DNA from: an uncultured Sutterella sp.
GTDB lineage: Bacteria; Pseudomonadota; Gammaproteobacteria; Burkholderiales; Burkholderiaceae_F
Reading direction: 5' to 3'
NCBI GenBank assembly: GCA_905197905.1
Contig: CAJKAP010000012.1
Span: 6,563 to 70,562, forward strand
Length of the DNA stretch: 64,000 bases
A program made the translations under genes and the position numbers. This document shows, one piece after another, positions 26,440-35,607 of the stretch; within the stretch, counting starts at the first letter, position 1; every line of letters begins with the position of its first letter. Below the pieces are notes generated by a model, which saw only the letters and a list, made by a program, of their open reading frames with translations, was not told where the DNA came from and did not search any database.

Positions 26440-27984
26440 TTAGGCTTCCTTGTAGCCCGTCACATACTTCCCGGCCATAAAGCCAGAGGTATGCGCAAAA
26501 CCACAAGCATTGCCACCGCAGTAGAAGGCACCGTGCACCCCTGCCACAGTTTCGCCTGCTGCGTAGAAGCCAGCAATTGGCTTCAAATCCCAACCGAGAA
26601 CTTCAAAGTGCTCGGTCACTCGCACACCACCCGAGGAGAGGTTATTCCACGGGAACATGCGAATTAAGTACCAAGGACCGTCTTTCAACTGATACTGCTG
26701 ATCAGAGCGACCAAACTGCAAGTCGTTCTTCGTTTCAACGGCCTTATTCCAAACTTCGAGCTGCTTCTTGAGCCCATCGAGTTTGATGCCAGACTTTTCG
26801 CAAAGTTCTTCAAGCGTTGCACACTTCCAGAGGTTTTCACCCTTGGCAAATTCCGCTTCAACGCGTTCTGGCGTCCAGCTGGGAAGACCTACCAAGGCAC
26901 CCAACTTAATCTTCTTCAAAGTACGTTCCCACGTTGCTTGGTCAGCCAACACATAGTGGCAACCGTCAGGGTTACCCGCGAGCTTCGGCGTGACGTGGCA
27001 AATCCCTTCGAGTTCGGTCACGAAGCGGTCACCATTCTTGTTGATCAAAATGCCACCTTGCCCAGTGATGAACCACCAACGGCAGTACGGGCCATTACGA
27101 CCATTCACAACGATACCGCACGGATAGGAAGCTAAGTACTGCATATGTGAGAGTGGCACCCCAACGTCACGCACAGCGATACGAAGGGCTTCACCGTCGT
27201 TGCTCGGGCCGCCAATCGCAACACCGCGACCAGCCACGCTAGGCACCCAGAAGTCGAGCGACTCTGGCGTACCAGTGATACCACCAGTGGCCATCACCAC
27301 GCCCATCTTGGCTTTGCAAGTGACGAGTTTGCCATCATTTCCACCACAAGCCACACCGACCAAGCGGTTAGCTTCTTCGTCGAAGTAGAACTTCTTCACA
27401 CCCATTCCGTGATGGATCTTCAAATTGCGAGCAGCGAGTTCTTTGACGAGCACTTCAATGTAATCGCGACCCTTAAAGGAATCCTGACGGTGAGCACGAA
27501 GCTGGGAGTGACCAGCGTACTTTTCCAAATGGTGTTTTGGCAGACCATGGTCTTCCAACCAGTCAAAGGCTTCACCAGAATGCTTGGCAAAGGCGTAGAC
27601 CGGTTCTTTCAAGCTCATATGTTCGCCATAAGCAATGATGTCGTTGGCAAACGTTTCCCACGTATCCTTCTGACCTTCTGGGTCAGCCTTTTGCATACGA
27701 GAGCCCCAGGCAGTGAACAAGCCACCACAAAGGTTCGTCCCAGTATGGAAGGGGCTCATCCCCTTATCAAAAATTTCAACCTTGGCACCTGCATCGTGAG
27801 CCTGACAGGCGGCCATCATGCCAGCGCCCCCACAACCCAACACAACAACGTCGGTTTCAATATCCCACTTTGTGGGGAGAGGTTCTTTAGTGCTCGCAGC
27901 GTGTGCAGCAGGAACAGCCACAGCAGCGGCTGAAGCGGCGGCTGCACCCAAGAAATGGCGACGGGAAAGATCGGTTTGACTCAT
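26440..27984 (-). CDS. FrdA-like periplasmic flavoprotein, third paralogue
   Basis: A 514-residue FAD protein with a twin-arginine signal (LSRRHFLGAAAASAA) and FAD site GCGGAG at 50-55. Family motifs are recognisable but the substrate residues differ from fumarate reductase: the HHTMGG equivalent is NNLSSGG, and NRLGGN is FYCGGN. GDRFVTELEG retains the proton-donor Arg. It starts two bases after a tetrahaem cytochrome gene, so the pair is co-translated. The substrate is unknown and likely distinct from copies one and two, given the different pocket. Confidence 0.85.
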   Translation of the reverse strand: MSQTDLSRRHFLGAAAASAAAVAVPAAHAASTKEPLPTKWDIETDVVVLGCGGAGMMAACQAHDAGAKVEIFDKGMSPFHTGTNLCGGLFTAWGSRMQKADPEGQKDTWETFANDIIAYGEHMSLKEPVYAFAKHSGEAFDWLEDHGLPKHHLEKYAGHSQLRAHRQDSFKGRDYIEVLVKELAARNLKIHHGMGVKKFYFDEEANRLVGVACGGNDGKLVTCKAKMGVVMATGGITGTPESLDFWVPSVAGRGVAIGGPSNDGEALRIAVRDVGVPLSHMQYLASYPCGIVVNGRNGPYCRWWFITGQGGILINKNGDRFVTELEGICHVTPKLAGNPDGCHYVLADQATWERTLKKIKLGALVGLPSWTPERVEAEFAKGENLWKCATLEELCEKSGIKLDGLKKQLEVWNKAVETKNDLQFGRSDQQYQLKDGPWYLIRMFPWNNLSSGGVRVTEHFEVLGWDLKPIAGFYAAGETVAGVHGAFYCGGNACGFAHTSGFMAGKYVTGYKEA

Positions 27985-27986
27985 AA

Positions 27987-28319
27987 TTATTCTCCCTTCA
28001 TTTTGACTTCAAACGTGTGGCAATCGTTGCACTCAAAGTGTGGTTTGGCGTGCATGCTGTGGCAATTAGCGCAATCGGGTTGACCACGATGCGAGAAGTG
28101 TGGATTCGGATTCATCTTGCTAGTGCGTTGCGCCACAGCTTCATAAGACTGGTGGCAAGTTAAGCAAGTTTCTTTTGCCGGCGCTTTAAAGGAACCGCCT
28201 TGGTGGCAAGTACTACATTCAAAATTCGCGTGAGGACCATTGATTTTCATCGCTGGTGCAGCGGCTTGGGCTGTGAGGGCGAGACCCAGTGACAGCGCTA
28301 GGAGCGTCTCTTTGATCAT
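27987..28319 (-). CDS. Tetrahaem cytochrome c, third
   Basis: A 110-residue exported cytochrome: signal peptide to ~residue 20 and CXXCH at 35-39, 52-56, 83-87 and 97-101. Gene order is reversed relative to the duplicated pairs (cytochrome first). It presumably feeds the flavoprotein that follows it. The 102-base gap before it has a GAAGC-rich stem but no clear promoter, so it may be in one operon with the TIM-barrel gene. Confidence 0.9.
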   Translation of the reverse strand: MIKETLLALSLGLALTAQAAAPAMKINGPHANFECSTCHQGGSFKAPAKETCLTCHQSYEAVAQRTSKMNPNPHFSHRGQPDCANCHSMHAKPHFECNDCHTFEVKMKGE

Positions 28320-28421
28320 AGCTTTTCTCTCTTTAATGGTTTAAAGGGCTTGGTGGGGAAGCTTCTTGGGGCTTCTTCTCAATCCCTTTAGGGGTGAACA
28401 AAATGGGTTGATGTTTTTGGC

Positions 28422-29366
28422 TTAGGCCTTAGCGACTTCGCCAGCTTCTTTCAGGACCGCAACCATGTCTTCCAGGTACATGCGAGCCCGATCAAGTGGC
28501 GACATCGTGAGTGCTAAGTCCGCATTGCAGGCTTCAATCGAAATCGGCAAATTAGGTAAGTGCTTTAAGAGCCCCACAAGATCAGCGGCACCCGTGCCAG
28601 GTGACAAACGGTAGTTGCGCGCTTGGTAAAGAATCCCTGCCATATTGGACGGCATTTCACGCGTGATGTCGCACATCTGGCAGTACTTCAAACTGCCCTT
28701 TGGAAGCGCATCAATATCGGCAAAGGAATTCTTTGCGCGGAAGAAGTGAATTGGATCGACCAAGACACCAGCGTTTTCGCGGTTCATCGCCACCATCAAC
28801 TCGCGTGCCTGAGAAATGGTGGAAATATCGCACCAGGGCATCGGTTCAATAGAAAGCGAGAGTCCATAGGGGTGGGCAATTTCGCAGAGCTCAGCGTAGT
28901 TGTCGGTCAAGCGGTGCAAATTGGAGTCATTTCCTGCCACTAAGACGTGGCTAGCTCCCAAACGAGCGCCCGTTTCAAAGAAGGGTTTCCAGTTAATCGC
29001 GCGGGTATCGGGCTTTAAGCGCAAGATTTCAATATCGAGTACTTTGACACCAGTGGCCTTCAAGTTCGCTTCAACTTGGCGCACCATAGGCGTGTCGCCA
29101 ATCATGTCGTACTGGGTTTCCGTGGGCGTAGCAGGTACAAGACGAATACCCACGTGGCTATAACCCGCCTGTGCAGCACAAAGCACCTGATTAGCAGGAC
29201 TTACATCGAGCACGGTCAATGCAGCCAAAGAAATAGGACGAGGTAAAGGGATCGGATCGTACTGACGGTCCTTCAACGTGACAGGAGCCACTTTTGCTTG
29301 GGCGACTCCGACGGAGCTAGCGGCTAATGTGGCGCCAGCAGCTTGGAGAAATTGACGACGGTCCAT
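28422..29366 (-). CDS. Exported xylose-isomerase-like TIM-barrel protein
   Basis: A 314-residue protein with a twin-arginine type signal (MDRRQFLQAAGATLAASS) and an AP-endonuclease-2/sugar isomerase TIM barrel. Likely metal ligands are Glu in SIEPMPW, Asp in LVDPIHFF and Glu in ISIEACNAD. Most members are cytoplasmic isomerases or epimerases; export plus linkage to a cytochrome-flavoprotein pair suggests it prepares or isomerises the substrate of the reductase in the periplasm. That functional link is inference. Confidence 0.75.
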   Translation of the reverse strand: MDRRQFLQAAGATLAASSVGVAQAKVAPVTLKDRQYDPIPLPRPISLAALTVLDVSPANQVLCAAQAGYSHVGIRLVPATPTETQYDMIGDTPMVRQVEANLKATGVKVLDIEILRLKPDTRAINWKPFFETGARLGASHVLVAGNDSNLHRLTDNYAELCEIAHPYGLSLSIEPMPWCDISTISQARELMVAMNRENAGVLVDPIHFFRAKNSFADIDALPKGSLKYCQMCDITREMPSNMAGILYQARNYRLSPGTGAADLVGLLKHLPNLPISIEACNADLALTMSPLDRARMYLEDMVAVLKEAGEVAKA

Positions 29367-29452
29367 AATGAGACTCTTAAAATTTCGGGGTTCTTGCGAT
29401 CGAGCAGTGAGGTCTACGTGGCTTCACAACGTCTACTCGTATCGGTTAAGAA

Positions 29453-29479
29453 AATTTTAAGAAATATGGACTTGTGTCA
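29453..29479 (-). promoter_or_regulatory. Probable sigma-70 promoter of the TIM-barrel/cytochrome/flavoprotein operon
   Basis: On the minus strand TTGACA (29479-29474) is followed after 15-16 bases by TAAAAT/AAAATT (29458-29452), about 90 bases before the start at 29366. A perfect inverted repeat CTCCCGA/TCGGGAG lies just upstream (29483-29510 area) and may be an operator or the end of the preceding transcript. Confidence 0.5.
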
Positions 29480-29555
29480 ATACCTCCCGATGCCCGTAGT
29501 CGGGAGCGGGTGGGTTTACCCCATAGTGAGAAAAGAGAAGGCTTTTAAAAGAAAA

Positions 29556-31082
29556 TCACAGCGCGTCAGCACGGCGGTGGTTGAGCGCATAGCTTGCCGC
29601 CGACTGCCCTGCTCTACGCCCAAAAACAAAGGTATCTGTCATGGAGTTACCGCCCAAGCGATCTACCCCATGGACTCCTCCCGTGGTTTCTCCAGCAGCA
29701 TAGAGCCCTTCAACCACTTCTCCTTTGGTGGTCAAGACTTCCGTAGCAGGATTAATGGCAATCCCCCCGCAAGTAAAGTGCACGGACCACGTTTCGCGAC
29801 CGTAGAAGTATGGTGGCACGCTAATTGATGTACCAGACAAGGGCATCCCAAAATCAAGGTCATGACCAGAAGCAACCGACTCGTTCCAGCGGTTAATCGT
29901 ACGACGCAAAACGTCGACGGGAACTTGAATCCCACGGGCAAGTTCTTCAAGCGTTTCTGCTTGCTTAACCGTACCTTCCATGAGTTTGATCCCCAAGGAA
30001 GCCCCTTTGCGACTTTGACTATCAGAGACTGCCCAAAAGCCTCGAGCGCCTTCGCGCATAAGTTCTCGGCGCAATTCTCTAAAGGGTGTGCCTTCAGAGA
30101 CAATACGGCGACCTTTATCGCTAATCCAGATTTCCCCGCCCACGTAATCAAGCAATCGACCGCCTGAGAAAGGAATCACTTGAATGTATTCCATCCCTGT
30201 GAGCGCAGCGCCGACACTCTGCGCCATGAGAATTCCATCGCCTGTTGCCCCGTCAAGCAATGCCTGATTGGGACTTGCTGTTGTGGGAAGGCTCTCATCA
30301 ATCGTCGGGTCCCAGAAACTCCTCATTTTCACGTTTGCGGAAAACCCACCCGTCGCGAGCACCACAGCAGAAGCGTAGAAACGCTTCACATCACTCGGTT
30401 TACTCATCTTCGAAAGCGAATCGAGTGGTGCGGTCGTGGTGTTCAGGCTCTTCATCGGGAGCACATCAAGCCCAATCACTTTCGTGCTTTCCCCTTCTTT
30501 TGCAGACTCCGTCACGAGCGCTACCGCACGCGTCGACATAAGGAAAGTGACATTGAGCTCTTTCGCTTTTCGGATCAGTGCCTGAATGTAGTCGTAACCC
30601 GCCTGAGGAGAACCCGTTGAAATATTACGGGCTGACATAGAGCCCACCGCACGGAAAACGCGTTTATCCCATTGCACCCCAAGGTCAGCGAGCCATCGCA
30701 CAGCGCCCTCGCTGTCGTCCACGAGTGCGTCAATAAGGTCCGCTCGAGCCGCTTGTCCACCCGCTTTTCGCATCTCGGTTTTCATCACAAGAAGATCTCG
30801 GTTCACTTCTTCTGGGGTTTTGCCTTCAGGATGCCGGAATGCCACCGAGACGGAACCGGAAGAAACTAAGGCGTGACCGCCGACGAGAGCATGTTTTTCT
30901 ACAATCGCAACACGCTTAGCTCCAGCCTGACGCGCGGAAATCGCCGCACAAAGCCCAGCCGTGCCAGAGCCTACGACTAGCACATCGTATGGGGGCTCGT
31001 CACTCGAGGCAAAAGAAAGCGCGGGAAGCGTTGAGACTGCCCCTAGCGCAAGGCCACCCTTAAGAAGAACTCTTCTCTGCAT
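29556..31082 (-). CDS. Fumarate-reductase-like flavoprotein with canonical substrate motifs
   Basis: A 508-residue exported FAD protein (signal MQRRVLLKGGLALGAVS, FAD site GSGTAG at 38-43). Unlike the other three paralogues it keeps His in VHFTCGG and Arg in VDRLGGN, and GRRIVSE at the proton-donor position, so an unsaturated carboxylate such as fumarate, urocanate or an acrylate is plausible. The QxHP His of fumarate reductase is replaced by Ile in IQVIPF. It has no cytochrome partner next to it. The start at 31082 lies inside the response regulator gene (23-base overlap), so the two are coupled. Confidence 0.8.
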   Translation of the reverse strand: MQRRVLLKGGLALGAVSTLPALSFASSDEPPYDVLVVGSGTAGLCAAISARQAGAKRVAIVEKHALVGGHALVSSGSVSVAFRHPEGKTPEEVNRDLLVMKTEMRKAGGQAARADLIDALVDDSEGAVRWLADLGVQWDKRVFRAVGSMSARNISTGSPQAGYDYIQALIRKAKELNVTFLMSTRAVALVTESAKEGESTKVIGLDVLPMKSLNTTTAPLDSLSKMSKPSDVKRFYASAVVLATGGFSANVKMRSFWDPTIDESLPTTASPNQALLDGATGDGILMAQSVGAALTGMEYIQVIPFSGGRLLDYVGGEIWISDKGRRIVSEGTPFRELRRELMREGARGFWAVSDSQSRKGASLGIKLMEGTVKQAETLEELARGIQVPVDVLRRTINRWNESVASGHDLDFGMPLSGTSISVPPYFYGRETWSVHFTCGGIAINPATEVLTTKGEVVEGLYAAGETTGGVHGVDRLGGNSMTDTFVFGRRAGQSAASYALNHRRADAL

Positions 31083-31689
31083 TGACGACTCCTGCCGCGT
31101 AAGCCAGTTTGATGAGCTCCCCTTGAGAGTGCACCCCAAGCTTGGCAAACGCGTTAGCACGATGCATTTTGATGGTGCTCACTTCGAGCCCCAGTTGACG
31201 TGCCGCGACTTTATTTTGTGCGCCATGAATTACCGCTTCAATGACATCGCGCTCGCGAGGCGTGAGTTTGGCAAATTTCGCACGGAAATCATCCCCTTCA
31301 GAGGCTTCCATCGCACGACTCACGGAAAGGGAAATGGCTTGAGAGACCTTTTGCACAAAGGCCATAGGATCAACGGGTTTTTCTAAGAAATCGAGCGCTC
31401 CGTGCTGCACGGTTTGAACCGCAAGAGAAATACTCCCATGGGCCGACAAGAAAAGAATCGGTAATTGACATCCCTCTTTTTCAAGCGCCGCTTGCACTTC
31501 AAGCCCTGTCATTCCAGGCATACGCATATCAAGCACGATGCAACCTGGCCCCACACGGTCACCACGCTTTAAGAAGTCTTGCCCGTCGGCATAGGTCAGC
31601 ACTTCCCAGCCCATCGTTTCCAAAAGCAAACGAAAGGACTGCACTAACTCCACATCATCATCGACAATTTGTACTACAGGCTTTTTCAT
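31060..31689 (-). CDS. FixJ/TtrR-type response regulator
   Basis: A 209-residue two-domain regulator: receiver with VDDD at the N terminus, phospho-acceptor Asp in CIVLDMRMPGMTG, LSAHG and FLEKPVD, then a LuxR/NarL helix-turn-helix (LTPRERDVIEAVIHGAQNKVAARQ). It overlaps the fourth flavoprotein gene and is transcribed with it, so it probably controls that gene or the cluster. No kinase is adjacent; the TtrS-like kinase at 35.6-37.4 kb is the obvious candidate partner. Confidence 0.85.
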   Translation of the reverse strand: MKKPVVQIVDDDVELVQSFRLLLETMGWEVLTYADGQDFLKRGDRVGPGCIVLDMRMPGMTGLEVQAALEKEGCQLPILFLSAHGSISLAVQTVQHGALDFLEKPVDPMAFVQKVSQAISLSVSRAMEASEGDDFRAKFAKLTPRERDVIEAVIHGAQNKVAARQLGLEVSTIKMHRANAFAKLGVHSQGELIKLAYAAGVVNAEKSSS

Positions 31690-32160
31690 GGTGGGGACTC
31701 TTAGGGGTGAAAGAGAGGGTTATCCTTTAATTATACTCGGAGGGCTCGAATCTCTTGCTTGTCTCTTGATATCACCTTTTTTAACCACTCTCTTTGTCAA
31801 TTATTATTCTCATTTTTAGACTTGCTATTAGAAAAAACTTATTTTCTCATTTTTTTATGAATGTTTTCCCTAAGTTTTATTCCAAGTCACTAAACCACCC
31901 TAGCGAATCAAGGCAAAAAAAGGTAAACTAGAAGGAATAAGGGCTTGTGCGTGTCCCCCGTCAATGCCTTCTCCTTAAAGACCAATGAGGAGTTTTCACA
32001 TTCCCGAATACCGCACTTAGCTTGCGCTCGAAATCGTTACCAAAAGTGGTATACGTCGAGCAACTTATCAGCACGACCAAAAATTATTCCCACGAATAAT
32101 TCTGATCATTCCTTTGGCCATTTATCAATTTCTAGTCATTTGAGAAAAAAAGACGATCGT
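31690..32160. promoter_or_regulatory. Divergent intergenic region, response regulator/autotransporter
   Basis: About 470 bases with no convincing gene. It is AT-rich from 31790 to 31930. AATTATTATTCTCATTT near 31797-31813 resembles half or more of a Fur box. The frame open from 31945 into the autotransporter has no signal-like content and is not counted as coding. Confidence 0.35.
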
Positions 32161-35100
32161 ATGACCGCACACACAAAATCTTCACGCCCAGCATTCGCGC
32201 TAACACCGCTTTGTGCGCTGTTGATGAGTGCTTTGTTGGCGCCTGCAACCTATGCTGCAACAGCACTACCCACGGGAGACAATTCTGCCACTCCGCTCAC
32301 TGAGGATGAATACAGCGTAACCTATGAGACTTTTGGGAATGGTTATGCGGGTAAAGTCACTTTTGGAAAAGACGCTACCATTTCAGGAAATAACTTCCTG
32401 ATGAGTGGTGATAGTGAACTCTCCTCTGAGCATAAGCTCACACTCGATGTCGGTGATGTTATTGCTGGGAGCAATACACCCAATAAGGCTTCTATTAGTG
32501 CCAAAGAACTTGTTCTCAACTTATCTAATGCGAAGTCTACCAAGAGCTTTGGTATCCTTTCACGAGGAGGTAGTACACTTACTTTAACGGCCGAAAAAGT
32601 CACCTTCACTACTGACAAAAATGGCGTTGCCTCAGAGCATGAAGGGAGCTCCACAGAAATTACGGCAACGACTTCCGATATTTCCCTCGCCTCAACAAGT
32701 ACCTCACCTCTCATTCAGGTTGCAAATGGAGGTTCCGTCAAACTAACCGCTACCAATGGGTCCATTACACTCGATAATCCCAAAACAGGATATTACGACT
32801 ACGCTATTCGCGGAGTGCTTTCTGGAAGCGTCTCTCTGGACGCAGGAAAAGATGTGATCGTTAAAGGCGATATCTTTAGCACCGATGACGCTCGTATTGA
32901 TATCAAGTCAAAAGGGACTATTACCGTCGACAACGTTGCCACGCTTGGTGGTCACAACGACTCTGGTGTTTTGAACGGACAAGTCTTTTTGAGCACCAGC
33001 GGAGATAAAGTCGAGATTAAGAAAGGGTTAAATATCTCCGCAGATAAGCTGGCAAAAGACACCGAGCACGCGCTGATGATCACAGCTGAAAATGCTGTTG
33101 TCACCGTAGATGGCGCTCAAGAAATTTCTAACTATTTCTATTCAGGTGGCTTCTTAGGTGAAAATCAATCCATTACGGGCACCTACAGCGCCTACTTTGA
33201 CTTCACAAAAAATCAAATTCAGGCCAAGGACACTGTCTTCAGTGATGGGGTTTTTATTGACACCGCTACTCTCAATATTTTCAACACAGGCGACATTGAG
33301 ATTAAGAAAACAACTGCCACCGATGCCACCCCTGCTCTGCTTCTGTACTGGGGCGGTACTGGCTTCTTCCAAGGGCAAAACATCACCATTTCATCCAATG
33401 GCGACAAGCACCCCGCGATGATTTTGGACTACGCCACCCGTGCTTCGTTTGATGCCAAGGATAAACTCGCCATCAACGGCGACGCTATTGTATGGCGGAA
33501 GTCGACGCTAGCCATTGGCTCTACCCCAACAACAACTGTTAATGGTGGTTTGGCCTTCTATGGCGACAGTCAATTAACGCTCGCTGATGGCGCTAAAGTC
33601 TTCCAAATTAATAACGAAGACCGCGAAGTCTCTACAAAGAAAGCGGTTGTTTCAGACGCCCTCCTCCTCTCTGAAAGCAAGGTGGATTTGAGCGCGCTTG
33701 AAACTACCTTGAAGAGTGCCAAGACTTATGCCGGCTTCGATCAAACTCGCGAAAACGCACCTGCCGCCGCTCGCCTCCTAAAGGGCAGTGAACTGACGCT
33801 CAAGACCGCTAACGTTCAGGGCGCAGTCGTTGTCGATGGTGAAGGCAGTACCTTTAAGGTTGCCCCTGAAGGCACCTTCAAGATGACGGGCGACCTTCTG
33901 GCAGGAAACGCTGGCGCAATTGATGTGACATTGGGTCAAGGAAGCACCTTTGAAGGTGTGATTGACGACTGGACGGATTTGAGCGAAAGCGCTCTCCCGA
34001 AGAACGAAAAACGCTTTGCTCACTATACAAACGAAGTGGGCGAAGCTATTACCGTTGAAAATGCGGGTACGGCTAAGCTCACGATGAAGGGCGGCACGTG
34101 GACCACTCGTGGGTGGAGTACCCTCTCCGAAGTCTCTGTTGATGCACCTAGCGTCATCGATATGACAAAGCAACCTGGTGGCTCTATCTACGCGAAGAGC
34201 TTCAAGGGAACGGAGGCCACTTTCCGCATGGCAATGGGCGACAACAGCGCCCCAAAGAGCATGCTCTATCTGGGTGAAGTCGCAGCGGACGCCAAGCATC
34301 ACGTTGAAGTCGTATTGCTTGATGGTACCGATCCGAAGTCTCTCAAAGAACGTCGTTTCGCCACTACCAATGGTTCGACTTCTGACACGCTCTTTGATGC
34401 CACCTCAACCGATCAAGGCTTCTTAAACCTCAAGTATGTAGTGAAGCACGAGGCCTACAATAAGGACGAAGCGGATAAGAACAAATCCTATAACGACAGC
34501 ACCGCCACGGAACCCAAACCTGGCACGGGCTTCGTTGATGGTAAGTTTGGTGAAGCTGGTCAAAACTGGTACCTCGACTACGATGAAAACGTGACGCCAC
34601 CCAAACCCTCGGATAGCGGTGAAACCATTCTCGCTACCGCTCGCGGGACTTACTGGCAGTCGATTGACCTTGACCGCTTGAATAAGCGTATGGGTGATCG
34701 TCGTATGAGCCGTGAAGGGGAAGATGGCCTCTGGGTGCGCTTGCGCCACGATCGTCTGGGCACGAACTCTGCCGTTGGTAACTTCCGCTTGAAGAATACG
34801 ATGTACCAGATGGGTTATGAACACACCTGGCAGAAAGAAAACGGTCGCCGCTTAGCGGGTATCGCGATTGACTATCGTGATGGCGATGCCGACTATCGTG
34901 ATGTTTCGGGTGACGGCTCGAACGATCGTATTGGCTTGACGGCCTATCATACGTGGCTCGCAGATAATGGCTGGTACTACGACGCTGTGCTTCGTTGGGG
35001 TCGACTCTTCAACGAATTCAAGATCCAGAACACCTTGGGTAAGACCGTGAAGGGCAACTACCACAACCATCTCTGGGGTGCATCCTTCGAAGGTGGCAAG

Positions 35101-35532
35101 AAGATTGGTTTTGGGGAATCGCCTTGGTTCATCGAGCCGCAAGGTCAGTTGCAGTACTCGTTAGTGACGAGCTCGGACTACACCACGACGCAGGGCACAC
35201 AGGTCTACTTAGACCGTATGCACTCGATCGTCTCGCGTGTTGGCTTCCGCCTTGGTCGTGACTTCCGAGAACAAACCACGCAAGCCTATGTGAAGGCCGA
35301 CTGGATGCATGAATGGGTTGGTCAGCAACGCATTAACGCTATCGACAAGACCACGGGTAAGGCTGGGTTTGACGCCTCGATTAACAATCGTGGTAGTTGG
35401 TATGACGTGGGCTTTGGTGTACAAACGCTCTTAGGCAAACAAGTCTATGTCTTTGCCGATGCGGAGTACCAATTCGGTCATAGCCTTGAAAAGACCTGGG
35501 CGTTGAATACTGGCGTTCGTTGGCAGTTCTAA
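32161..35532 (+). CDS. Type V autotransporter (AT1 family)
   Basis: An 1123-residue surface protein: signal peptide (residues ~1-30, ALLMSALLAPATYA), a long passenger rich in Thr, Ser, Gly and Asp with beta-helix character (~35-830), a linker, and a C-terminal beta-barrel of ~270 residues ending in WQF as outer-membrane barrels do. GLWVRLRHDRLG marks the barrel start. No protease triad or known adhesin motif was recognised. Codon use changes within the gene: the first ~1.4 kb looks more AT-rich than the last half, which reads like highly expressed genes. I chose ATG 32161 for the signal peptide; the frame is open 216 bases further upstream. Confidence 0.85.
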   Translation: MTAHTKSSRPAFALTPLCALLMSALLAPATYAATALPTGDNSATPLTEDEYSVTYETFGNGYAGKVTFGKDATISGNNFLMSGDSELSSEHKLTLDVGDVIAGSNTPNKASISAKELVLNLSNAKSTKSFGILSRGGSTLTLTAEKVTFTTDKNGVASEHEGSSTEITATTSDISLASTSTSPLIQVANGGSVKLTATNGSITLDNPKTGYYDYAIRGVLSGSVSLDAGKDVIVKGDIFSTDDARIDIKSKGTITVDNVATLGGHNDSGVLNGQVFLSTSGDKVEIKKGLNISADKLAKDTEHALMITAENAVVTVDGAQEISNYFYSGGFLGENQSITGTYSAYFDFTKNQIQAKDTVFSDGVFIDTATLNIFNTGDIEIKKTTATDATPALLLYWGGTGFFQGQNITISSNGDKHPAMILDYATRASFDAKDKLAINGDAIVWRKSTLAIGSTPTTTVNGGLAFYGDSQLTLADGAKVFQINNEDREVSTKKAVVSDALLLSESKVDLSALETTLKSAKTYAGFDQTRENAPAAARLLKGSELTLKTANVQGAVVVDGEGSTFKVAPEGTFKMTGDLLAGNAGAIDVTLGQGSTFEGVIDDWTDLSESALPKNEKRFAHYTNEVGEAITVENAGTAKLTMKGGTWTTRGWSTLSEVSVDAPSVIDMTKQPGGSIYAKSFKGTEATFRMAMGDNSAPKSMLYLGEVAADAKHHVEVVLLDGTDPKSLKERRFATTNGSTSDTLFDATSTDQGFLNLKYVVKHEAYNKDEADKNKSYNDSTATEPKPGTGFVDGKFGEAGQNWYLDYDENVTPPKPSDSGETILATARGTYWQSIDLDRLNKRMGDRRMSREGEDGLWVRLRHDRLGTNSAVGNFRLKNTMYQMGYEHTWQKENGRRLAGIAIDYRDGDADYRDVSGDGSNDRIGLTAYHTWLADNGWYYDAVLRWGRLFNEFKIQNTLGKTVKGNYHNHLWGASFEGGKKIGFGESPWFIEPQGQLQYSLVTSSDYTTTQGTQVYLDRMHSIVSRVGFRLGRDFREQTTQAYVKADWMHEWVGQQRINAIDKTTGKAGFDASINNRGSWYDVGFGVQTLLGKQVYVFADAEYQFGHSLEKTWALNTGVRWQF

Positions 35533-35552
35533 CTCAATCTTTAACTAACCGT

Positions 35553-35592
35553 TTCTCCCACTCTGGTTTTTCTAGAGTGGGAGATTTTTATT
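35553..35592 (+). terminator. Intrinsic terminator after the autotransporter
   Basis: CTCCCACTCT (35555-35564) pairs perfectly with AGAGTGGGAG (35574-35583), followed by ATTTTTATTT. Confidence 0.9.
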
Positions 35593-35607
35593 TGGGGAGG
35601 TAAAAAC

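Noticed and set aside
31945..32160. 72-codon N-terminal extension of the autotransporter.
   Set aside because: It lacks the features of an extended signal peptide and the ATG at 32161 begins a standard signal sequence.
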